Assembly (NCBI RefSeq): GCF_030936135.1
Contig: NC_082599.1
Span: 1,536,847 to 1,600,846 of the forward strand
Source of the DNA: Gavia stellata
Lineage: Eukaryota; Chordata; Aves; Gaviiformes; Gaviidae
Length of the DNA stretch: 64,000 nt
Direction: 5' to 3'
The notes beneath the pieces are model-generated. The model saw only the letters and a program-made list of their open reading frames with translations, was not told the DNA's origin and did not search any database. Below are positions 53,053-64,000 of this stretch, one piece after another. A program made the position numbers and the translations under genes. Each line of letters begins with the position of its first letter. The first letter of the stretch is position 1.

Positions 53053-56000
53053 TGTTTCAGGCTCTTTGCAAAAGTGAATATTACGCTGTTCTGCTGTATA
53101 ACAAGTTGGAAGCAGGTCAGGACTTGGGGTCCCAGCGCCAGGCAGAGACCTTGGTTATTGCCCAGTTTGATGAACTAAAGGTATGAAGTTCGAGGGGAAA
53201 GTATTTGTTCCTTATCCAAAAAACATGAGGCCCTGAACTGAATTTTCAACCCAATCCTGAAACGTTAGCTGAGGCTGGGCTGGTGCTTTGCGGTGGGTGT
53301 AGGTGGCTTGGCACTACCCCTCCTGCCGTCCCCTGGAGCCCGGCGGAGGATCGAGGCGTATGGAGGAGGAAAGGTTCAAGGGAGGCTTTGTGTCCGTATT
53401 TCTGCGAGGAGCTATTTTGTTTTTCAGTTCAGCGTTTTGTTCTTGGCCAGTTCGGTGCGTGTCTTGAGAGACCGCCGTGACCTTGTGTGAATCATAGAAG
53501 AGAGAAACCCCAGTTATTAACACCGTGCTTCCCTGCGACGCCCAATTACTTTGGTGCTGGATTGTAAATACCTGGGTTGCACCGTCGATGAAAGTGTTGA
53601 GTTATTTATCAAGCCTGTGTGTTCATTTAGCCTCTCGGCATCCCTCTCGGGTGGTTTTGAACCATCCTGGTTTCACGGATGGGGAAATTAAAATCTCGTT
53701 GCTGAAATAATGTGTGTCGTAAAAAGCCTGAATGAATGGTTGTGTGTTGCCGGGCCATCCTTTTGCTACGTGAGCATGAGGTTACTGTTAGTTATAGAGG
53801 AATTTTCTCTTAAAGTTTAGTTCCCTTGTAGCCTCCAAGTAAATAATTTATAATACTAACGAAGATAGGATGGTCCTGGCGATCTCCATCAGTAAGCAAG
53901 TTTCCCCAGCGTCTTTCTGCCTGGGAGGAAAAAAGTCAAATGCAAAAAAACAAAGGAAAATCCACGGCAGGGTTGCTGGGGAGCGGCGGCCGTGTTGCTG
54001 CACGGCCGGCTGGCGTTGCTTTTCAACGGCCTTTTTTTGTTTAATTTATGAAGAGGAAAAAGAGACCTTCAGAAAATAGGTTAATCATCAGCTCCAAAAA
54101 TGCAGAGTTAGATTTGTCTTGCGCCCAAGTGGCGCTGCTTAATTAGCGCGTGCGAAGCTGTGATTCACATATGTGAAACTCTGGGTAGTTTATCTAACTT
54201 TTTTTTTTTAATATATAAATATGGGATTGGGAGGATTCATGTGTGGAGCTTCTTGGCTACAGCAAACCTTTAACATTTCGGCAAGGTCTTGGTGTGTAAA
54301 TACAAACCTGGTTATAGTCCCTTTCATTCCCCCCCCCCCCTTTTTAATTTTCCTTCCTTGCAGAAATGAAACTGGCCATGTGTAGCATTTGGTTTTGTTT
54401 CTGCTTTTATCTGAGAGCAACAGAGGTGACATATTAACTCACTGAAATGCCTCTAGCATCCAACCAAGCCAGCCTGGCCCTCTCTTCCCTCCTATCCCGG
54501 AGGAGAACAAGAAGATAACTGGAACATTGTTCCCATCAGCTAAAGGCAGTGGTGGCTTCTTGGCTTGAATATGACTAGCAGGTGGTTTTTTAAAGTGGTT
54601 TTTTTTTTCCTGGCTATTAGAAAGGAATTATGTGACTTAGTGAAGAAGATGTGATGGGGGTTAAAACAGGAACACTGTTTCTCTGGCACAGACAGAATTA
54701 ATTCTTGAGTTAAACCCCCTTTTTTGGTAGAGATTCAGCTGATTCCTGACTGTTGTGTCCTGTAAATCAACAGCTTTTATTGGAGGATGACTCTTGCAAG
54801 CACGTTAACCTGTCGAATTCAAATAAAGAAGTTTTCTCGTTGGTAGGACAAGCTGTAATAGTCTGCTTCGCTGGCTGCCAGCACCGCTTTTTCGGAAGGG
54901 CTGGCTGTATCTTCTCAAACGTCTCAGGGCTCTGAACACAGCCTACAAAACCCATAAAACTTTCCATCGCTGATGCCGATACTCGTATTAGTGGGTGTTA
55001 GGGAGCGATGCTTTATTGCCCCTCTTCAAACGCATTTGCCCTGCCATTTCAAGGATGGATGGTCCTCCTGCATCTTTGCAGGCTAGGAGTTAAGTAGTCC
55101 CTAATGGGCATTTGCTCCATTTAAGACAGTGGCTCTGGTTGTGTAGATTTCCTTTGGGGAAGCAATTTTAGACTCAAAAAAGCACCGCTTTATCTCTCCA
55201 ATGTTAATTATTTGATGCTTTTGCAAATCGGCAGCACCATCCTTTCTCCTTCGACGTGCGAGCCTTTCCCTGCCAGCGCGGTGGGGCTCCCCGCTGCCTC
55301 CCACCGAAGGCTTGCAGTGGTATTTCTTTGCAGCGTGCCGTGTCTTCGCACCGGGGCCACGGCTTTGCTGCGGAGGGCGAGTTCATGTGAAGGAAAGCTT
55401 CGTGCTAACGTTTTGCGTTAATAGGATGGATTACTGGAGGTGCTCGGCACAGGGATTGGGAGAGGACTTGTCATACGCACCAGATCTGAGGGCAGTGGCA
55501 CAGCGCCTTGAACAACCATCAAGAGCACCTCTGATAACCACTTAATGTGAGCGACACCAATGCGTGCACCTGTCCGTCATTAATGAAATTGATAATGACG
55601 TTGGCAGCATCTCACGCCGATGCGAACGGCAATGACCTGACTGGATCCGTGTCGTGAAAAATCCTGGGGTGAAGATGGAGAATGAAATGTAATCTTAAAC
55701 TTATTCAGGGCCTGGAGAAGAATGGTAAGAATTAGTCTGAAATGGGTGATGCCAAGGAAATTTGGCATGAAATAGTGTTCTTTGTTAGTCTGTTGGGCAA
55801 AGCTATTAGAGGGAACTGGTAGACTACATGTGCACCGGGGTTCAGCCAGCTTCCTGCAATGCTCCTGTGTCGCTTAGATTTTGCTTTGACAATGTCCTAC
55901 ATGGAAAGGAGTTAGTGATATTTCTACTGTATCGGGATGGAGAACCTTATTCATGGCCTTTCTAGCTCTTCGTTGCCTGACAAAGTGTTCTGGCTCTGAA

Positions 56001-59000
56001 ATGTCTTGTTCTTCCTGCTCAGAAGTGCCTACTTCTTCCCCCTCAGACTTTCTCCATCTAATTGAAACTCATGTCTTTTCACATAGGCAATTTCTTCAAC
56101 AAGAAATTTGTGGTTCTGATCTCAGGGGAGTATCTGTGCTGCTCATTTCACTGGGGGACAGCAACTTGCTGCTAGAAACATTCTCCAGTCTTTGCCGTTT
56201 AACAGCAGTGTTTGGACACAAACGCGCAGATAATAGGTATATTTAAACCAGTAAACCGCAGCCGCTTAGGAGTAATTTGGGTTATTTGAAGGGAAGAAAT
56301 ATTTGTGCTTGTTTACTATATAAACAACACAATTATTAAAAAAAGATAGTATTAAAAATGCCTTTGCTTTTGGAAATGTGAGGTTATTTTTTGGAGGTAC
56401 GGACATAAACCAAGGTGTTTAATTTTCAGAGGCGGTTTTGTTCCTTGTGTTTGTTTCTTATGGGAAGTCACACTGTTCGGGCTCCGATTTAACCATTTCC
56501 ATAGTAACCAGCTATGACTGAACCAGGGTTAGGGCTTCAATATGGAATAAGCAGCAGGGACACAGAAGCTCCAGCTCTTAAAAATCACGTTTTTATACAA
56601 TAGCCGTGAAGCTTGCTATGAGCAAATGGAGTCCAAACAGCTTTTGAAAAATATTGGTGGCTCTCAGGTACTGAGTATACTTTAATGATGTTTTTATGTT
56701 CAGAATTTTTTGCTGTAAAACTTTATGATGAGATCATTTTTTTGGCTACTTAGAGAATTGAAACTCTATTGGTTTTAAAACATGCTTTATTGCTAATTGA
56801 AGCCTTTAGATAGTCGGTGACATTTCATGACTTAGCTTTTTTGCGTTCTGGCATTAAACGTCTCGAAAGAGCAGCGAGGTGAGAGCAGGGCTGCACAGCG
56901 GTGCCTGGCCAGACTTCAAGGACATCTAAGCTTAAATCTTGGCCAAGCGGGAAGCAAAAAGTACTAGTACGTGCCATGCTCGGACCGAGGCACCTTAACT
57001 CCGTCCTTGCCTTGTAGCTGACCTGACCGCCACGATGTAAAGGAATACCAAGAAAAATGGTGAACATAACCACCAAACAAGATGAATGCTCGTTACCTGG
57101 ATGAAGTTGTCCACTTGTTGTGCAGAAAATCAGACTATATGACCTGGGAGCTTCTCAGTTGTCAGAGATACGAGGATGGGCTGTAGTATGGGCTGCCTTT
57201 CTTGCTGATTCGAACGCTAGTGCTTTGCTTTGCACGGGCTCCCCGGGGCTGGCTCTCGTCAGCCAGTAAGCGGGAATAGGAGCAGCTACAGCTTGGCTGG
57301 CAGAGAATAGCTCGAGAGATCCAACTTGCTTTGTTCCAGTGCTGACCTCTTTTTAACTCCTCAAAAAGAGACAGTTATTTGTGCCAAAGAAGCACTTGAC
57401 TGGTAACGTGACCATCCTCTAAGCCTTAAATGAAAGGTAAGGAGATCTTTAGTGTTCTGGTCAATCCCCAAGGAAAATAAGTCGGTATTAGTTCCTGGGA
57501 AGAGGAGAAGCTGTCGGGTCATTTTGTTGACTTTTAGGGGTTGCCAGGGGATGGCTAGCTTTGACTGGGTTGCATTTAATACGGGCGTGCAGGGCCAACT
57601 GAGTAGCCTGGGGGATTTGAAAAAGCAGCTCTGCTAAAGCTGGGGAGGAGTGGAAATGCAAGTTGGAAGATTTAGGCAGATATCAAAACACGGCAATTTG
57701 GTTATTGTAACTTTGGGTAAAGGCCAACCCTGATTAGAGGGGGAAGCAATTCTTCAAACAGAAATTTTTAAAAGACAGTGGAGAGAAGAGAAGGAAACAA
57801 ATACAAGGTTCAGTTTCTAAAGTGTATTTGGGAAGGAGTTAAGTGACACACTTGTGTCGTGTGGGAATGATGAGCCGCTTTCCAGACCAACGGTGATAAG
57901 AGGATATTAGACATCTAGCAAAAACACTTAAAATCAGCAGTTGTAGGTAATTTGCACCTAGGAATCCTAAAATAATCAGCCGAAGAGATTGTTAGCCTGC
58001 TGCGTTTTGATGTAAATCTTTTCTGAATACTGGATAAATTCCAAAGGACTGGAAAATTACCAATAAAACACCACTACTTAAAAATAAAGGCAAGAGGGGT
58101 AACTTGGGTGAAGCCAGTTTGACTGCCATCGGTGTGGAGCAGAATGATGAAGAGCCTGATTTGCAATTCTTTGTAACGGAGTGAGAAAAAGGGAGTGTCA
58201 TTTTTGTCATGTAAATTTGATTTAGTGAAGGGTTAGTATTGCACAACACGCTGGTTAAAAATTACAGTTCTGAAGTGGGTAACCGATAGCTTAATAGCTG
58301 TCAACAAGGAATTGTCATCTGGCAGAAGAGTTGCTTTTCGGGGCCTGTGCACCCACTATTTCCATTAGTCATTTGGAAATACGTGTAAATTTTCTGCTTG
58401 CTTAATGACACCTGACTCAAAGTCTGAAGGCCGGCAAGGTCTGAGTAGCGATTGTCATCTGTTTGTGTTAAGTATGAGCCATTTTGAGCAAAAAGGGGTT
58501 GCAGGGCATGCGGATGTGTGCTCTGTACACCTGCCTGGGGAAAATACAGGGCTTATCCATAAAATGGGTTCATGTCCGGGAAACAAGCGGCATCGAGAAG
58601 GATGCTGGTTCTTGGATTCGTGTATCAGGTGAGGCTTGGTGTCCCCTCCGTGTTGCCCTGGGTATTTGGAGGCATCTTAAAAAGTCAGTGATGGGGTGAG
58701 GGTAGGAAGAGAGAGCCACATTAATCTGGTGGTTTATCAGAAAGGTTTGAGAAGTGTCCTCGATCGTAGCGCACAAGTGTTTGCACCCTTGGAACGTATC
58801 GGATACAAAATGCTCTTTGGAAGTGAGTGATGGCAGGAACCAACAACTGGAAAGATGGTGTAGCATCATAAGGGCTTTAAGCGAAGCTGCCAAAGAAAGG
58901 AGTGGCTCCTCCACCTGCTGCCTTCGGGACAAGGTTGTGTCCGTTCCCTTTTTTTGGGAAAGATGCTTTACTTGGATGTGGATTGCCGCAGTGTAGGGAT

Positions 59001-62000
59001 AACTGGCTGAGACTTCCTGGATCAGAGGCATTTTAAAAGTCAGGGGAGGTGATTTCAACATCCCTTTTGGCCTTAAATCTTTGAATGTGATGCAAGGTGA
59101 GCTGCTTCCCTTGTTATTACAGTGGCAGGCACCAAATAGCTGGGCAGGCTCCTACCAGCAAGGAAAAAATCATGATAATGTGCTGAAGCCCAGGGGAAGG
59201 TTTCATATCCCTCCAAATGCTGTATTCCTCAGAGCAGATGCTTCTTGCAGGTAGCCAAGACCTGCCCTACATGCAGGGAAGCACATGATGGGTAGAAGAG
59301 TTTGCTTTACTGCAGGTAAAATAAGTCTCCTGTGTTGTAATTTCATATGCAAAGTTTGGCCGTACGCTGGGGGAGATGACAGAAATGCCTTCTGCGACCG
59401 CACTCCTCTCTGCTGATTATGAAGGCTTACCTCCTGCTTTGTGATACGACCTGCCTGAAGTCCAGGAAGTGGTAGAACATGAAATCTGGTGCTTTCCCTA
59501 AAACGCTGGAGGAGCCTGATATTTTGCAACAGGAGCTCAATAAAATCCAGTTGTTCTTCAGCGGGCAAATAAAACTTCCGCCTGGCAGGACTGTGGGTTG
59601 TGGGTGGTGACAGGAGATGGACTCATCTCCCTACTAATGACCCAGAAGCCTTCCTCCTCACTGCCCTCCCGCTACGTATAAACGCTCGGCCGTGCATACA
59701 AAGTGTTTTTACTGAGTTGCCACAGTCCATCTGAATATTGAACTGTCAGATATATTCTTCTCTCTGCCTGCTGCTGGCTGGGAGGAAAGCAGATGAATGC
59801 AATTAATGCTGACCGGCTAACGTGGTTTACATCCCAAGTTTGCAGGACCCAGGTTCTGAACCCCGCGGACATCATCCAATTCCCCGTGTACGTTCAGCTT
59901 AGGAGCACAAGCTATTTACCGATCCCATGTAAAGCTTGCTTATGGGCCTTGCGGGTGTTGCAGAGAGGCAGCCGACACCCTTCTTTGAACAACCTGATGC
60001 AAATCTTCTTGGATTTACACCTTGAGCAGGCAGTGGATTAGACTCTTTTCATCTCAGACCTCTTTGTGAAGAGTGGGAGTCAGTGGAGCAGAAGTCTTCA
60101 CGTAGGTAGCTACAAGCCAAGGGTTGCCAGTTGCGACATCTGCGAATTAAAATAGGTAGGAGATTACAAGCGAGCAAGCTTTTTAATGTTGGGAGTTTAT
60201 CTTTGGAGTGTCTCCTTCCAGAGACGGAAGGATGGGAATGATTTTGTTTGCAGGCAGTTGGTGAACAGTCTTGTAGACTTGAGTGTGTGTCTCCAATCTT
60301 ATGACTTACAGCTCATAATAAACACCTCGCCACGGGGTGCCTTGAAAAGAGGAATCGCTAGAGCGAGAGTGGAAGGGCAGAGGCGTTATTTTCAGCTCCC
60401 TTTGTGGCATTAAGGTTTGAAATGTGAGAAAACAAAGTTGAACCGAAAAGTAGTGAAAGTTGAATTGCTGCTGCGCACCTGTGGGATGTGACCACCAGCA
60501 AGGAAAAACATTCAAACACTTGAAGGACAAACCGGTAGTTGGGGCAAACGCTGTTTTGGGGAGGAATACTTCCTTTCCTGAGTTAAGAACTGAAAGTTGT
60601 GACACAGCTGTTGAACAGAAACACTTGAAGATGTTGATGAAGGGGCAGATCTTAAGATGGAAATTCGGAGCGAAGTGGAGAACCCCAAGACATTGCTGCC
60701 GTGTCAAAGTCCTGAGGGATCGGATAAATCCAGTATGGGCAGAGAAGAAAGAGGATAGAGATGGGGTGGTGGTAAAACATGGAGCTGTAAGATAAGTTGG
60801 ATGTTTGAGAGGCCGTCTCCGTATCAATAAATGATCACAGTAATGGGATCTGCCTTTCTACAACCCTTTGCTCCCGAGGAGGCACAGCGTTGTCCCGGCA
60901 GGCTCCATGTCTTGCGTGTGGTTTCAGGTTCTGCACCTGCAGGAGTGCCTGGAGAGGGAAGCTCCTCCACGCTCGTGCAGCCGGTGCCTGCATGGCTGGT
61001 TGCGCACAGGAGGAAGGAGATGCTGGTTGCAATCCCCCATTGCTTCTATTTACAAGGGCAGTTAGTCATTCACTTCTGCACTAAGCAGAATATCAAGGGA
61101 ACATTATTTCCCCCCTTTCTGTCTAGCTATTAATGGCTCTCCGAGTACCACCGTCTCTCAGCCACGCTCAGGCAAGGTGATGTGAACAAGAAGGCTTCAT
61201 ATCTTAGCTCGGTTCATTTACAGCGCTGATGGATGCCATGTGAGCTGCTCCGGCTGCCTTTGCACCGAAGCGGATGAGTGCGCACACAGTCCCTCTGCAA
61301 ACGATCCTGCGCCCGCACGCGAGGACGGTGTCGTATGGCGTTTCAGCTCTGCCCCAGCTCTTTGTTGATGCCTCAGGGATTTCTGATAGGTATTTCCTGA
61401 AGAATTTGGCTGTATTATAAAGTGAAGCATGTTGGTTTTGAATATAATTTCAGGGTACGCTCGGAGTAACTACCTGGAGAGCGCAGGGGATGCGGGTAAA
61501 GCTTGCTATGCTAAAACTTTTCTATTGCTAGCCAAAGCTACGGGCATTGCCAAGCAATGGGGTGCATCTCTGGTGTTCACGGAGGAGGAATGAGTTCAGT
61601 CTAAGGGGAAATACACATCAAGCTGCTGCGAGCACTGAGTCAGTCCTTTCCTTTCTGTCTCCTGCTGCCGTTGTGCACAGTCAGTCTCTTAAGGCTGCAG
61701 ACACTTTAATTGCCTCTTTCTTTTGAAGTTATTGCAAGTTCAGCTTGCTTATACAGCAGGAAACTCCAGCATTTTGGGTGAGGAAGCATAGAAAGCAGAG
61801 GGGGGATCTTCTCCGAAGTCTGGCTGGCTGGGTGCTGCCAGCTGGGCACCCCGCTTGCTGCCTGCTCCAGCGTAAAACCATCGAGAAGCGCTTTCAATCA
61901 GCTGCAGTTTATATGTATTTTGAGAAACCCGTGGCGGCTCCCTCCACGCAGCGTCTCGAGTTAAGCCACCGTCATCTTATAACTTCGCCTTTTTTCAGCT

Positions 62001-64000
62001 CGCGTGAATTCAAGCGCTTGAAGGCGGCGCAGGAAGCCCTCGCGGGTAAGCTGTGGGTAGGGAGCGTGTGCGAGGGGGGAAGGCAGCGCAGCCTGGCTGG
62101 AAATGCAAGCAAAAAGCTCAGCAATCGGAAGAGGAGCAGCGATCCTTCTCTGCTGCATCCATCAAATACTGCTTTAGAAACCCCTTTGTTTTTGGTAGAG
62201 TCGGTGACGAGCTGCCTCTTTGCAGAGCTGCGAGCGTTCCCGACGCTGCTGGAGGTTTCTGGCCTCTCGGCCACGTGTCACCTCCGCTCTGTGGCTGGGG
62301 GGGTTTCGTCACTCTGCTCGTGAAACCGAAATCTCGTTTACGGACCGTTTTGCAAACAGGGAACCAGCATTAATTTCTCTTGCTGGGGGTGTGTGTGTGG
62401 GGGAAGCCTGACTTCAGACATCCATTTCAGACCTCGTTTGTGTTCCACTTGAACGCTGATCTGTCTGGCAGAGCCTGATTAGCGGCGGATGGTGGCAGGG
62501 GGTATAATTTAGAGGACATTCGTGGTGGTGATGAGCAGGCTGGAAGTGGTTACATGCAGTTCCGCTGTCTCCTTGAACTGTGCTGCAATCCTCATTATCC
62601 TGTGTTCCCTTCTGCTGAAGTATGGGAGGGACCGTATCTTGTTCTTTCCAGCTCAGGATGTCCCTAGGGAGACTCCCGCACCCGTTCTCATGTTGCTGAA
62701 GGGTGGCACGCCTGCTCCGCACCGTCCGAGAAGGCACCCCGAGGAGAGCTGTAGCAGAAAAAACAGTTGAAGGCACTACAGGACTTGTTGCATGAAGTTG
62801 CCTTTGCTGGTGGTGGTCTTGATTGTTTTTCTAGGAATATCACCAGGACTTTAGAAAACGTTCGGGTGGTAATGGGGAATAAATTGGAATTGGGGATTTT
62901 GGGCAAGCTCTAGAAGAGTGGTAGGATTTCAATATCAAATTATTTCAGTGTACAGGGAGAAAAAAGGTTTGCAGCACTGCAAAGAGCGCAGGCTTGTGGT
63001 GGGAAGAACAGCCACGGCTTAATGGGAATATTTTTGCCAAATATCTCTTTAGGATTTCTGAACCTGCTTATAACCCTCCTGGATAAAATTCTAGCAAGAA
63101 TGAGGGGAATGCAGGCTCTACACGCGTGCGCTACAAGTACGAAGAGACGAAAGGAATGAGAAAGGACTTAAGAGTGCAAGAAGGTACTTCCCACAACTTT
63201 GAATAACATGGATTGAAGGGTGTCTAAATATTGCCTAGCACTAAGCTCACACCAGAAAGTTACAGCAGGCTGCACGTGAGGCAAGCTCATGGTCTTTATT
63301 GAACAAGAAACGCCTGTGCAAGTATCACAGGGTTACTATGGACTTAAAAATAAAAATAAGATTGCAAACAGGGAGTTAAAACTGAACTAAATATTGGGTT
63401 TAGGAATGATTATTTTTTTTTTCTTTCTAAAAAGACAGGACCATTTTTCGTGCCCTTTGATCAGGAGCTGAACCTGAACAACTCCAGTCGCCGATGAGTC
63501 TGAACCAGAACTGAGCTATTTCCTGGCTCGCCTCCCTGTTTGCACGTAATCTAATTTTTAACCCAGGTCGCAGAGTAGACTTTTAAAGTTTGTATAGTCA
63601 AGATGCACGTGATAAGTAAGCTGTTGACTAGGGAAACCTTTCTGGTCCTTACAGAGGTTAGGAATAAATTTAGCTGGTAAATAATTTTGGTATCCTGAAG
63701 TTGGCTGTTAGATGTCTGAACTCTCCAGCGAAGCTTTTAACAGAGCAAGTGACTAATCAATTTCTGATCTGAAAGCGATGTGGATTGTATTCTGGTTATA
63801 ACCAATTTTTCCTTGTGATTTTCCAAAGCGAGATGTGTACTTATTTCAGGGTTGAAAAAAGACTTTGAACGCACTGACCTAGAGGGTTTCATCTCTTTGA
63901 ATTGGGCGAAAAGGACCGGTAACCTTTGCGGTGCGGTGAAAGGACACTTCTTGAAAATAATTTCTCTGGTCTCTGAGCTGTTCCCGTTGAAAGGTAGATG
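53053..64000. other. CCDC12: CCDC12 intron 1 (or beyond), unique sequence
   Basis: About 11 kb of moderate-GC DNA with no recognisable exon, RNA gene or tandem array. Short CCDC12 exons could have been missed, but none of the charged coiled-coil sequence expected was found on the plus strand. Confidence 0.55.

Overview
This window is vertebrate nuclear DNA, most probably from a bird. The evidence is split, intron-rich genes with GT/AG junctions, a CR1 LINE with the avian-type 3' end, a eukaryotic-type D-serine dehydratase gene like the one known from chicken, and very GC-rich gene-dense sequence of the kind seen on avian microchromosomes or chromosome ends. No bacterial, phage, plasmid or CRISPR feature is present.

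Three genes can be supported. (1) Positions 53-3134, minus strand: the first three coding exons of D-serine dehydratase (DSD), with the rest of the gene lying before position 1. All three exons carry an apparent one-base indel in a C-run. (2) Positions 6207-37491, minus strand: a complete NBEAL2 (neurobeachin-like 2). I could reconstruct it as 55 exons that stay in frame across all 54 junctions and encode about 2,755 residues, close to the human protein of about 2,754. (3) Positions 37704-37820, plus strand: the first coding exon of CCDC12, head to head with NBEAL2. The two start codons are only 212 bp apart, across a GC-rich divergent promoter with an NRF1 site and a YY1 site. No further CCDC12 exon was found, so the window probably ends inside its first intron.

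Layout: 1-6206 holds DSD exons, DSD intronic repeats, intergenic repeats and the probable NBEAL2 3' UTR. 6207-37491 is NBEAL2, in which nearly every long intron is filled by its own minisatellite array. 37492-37703 is the shared promoter. 37821-38770 is G-rich CCDC12 intron. 38771-64000 is ordinary, less GC-rich sequence with one CR1 element, one CR1 tail fragment and one 42-bp minisatellite.

The most interesting material is non-coding. It includes about 27 CCAAT boxes in a 41-bp array and dozens of CACGTG-type E-boxes in a 40-bp array, both in NBEAL2 intron 1. It also includes a 1.4-kb degenerate TTAGGG-like block with about 190-bp higher-order structure, an array of 14-bp palindromes, and a 1-kb polypyrimidine tract. 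Whether any of these arrays acts in regulation is inference. The gene identities rest on recognisable protein similarity and splice-consistent exon structure.
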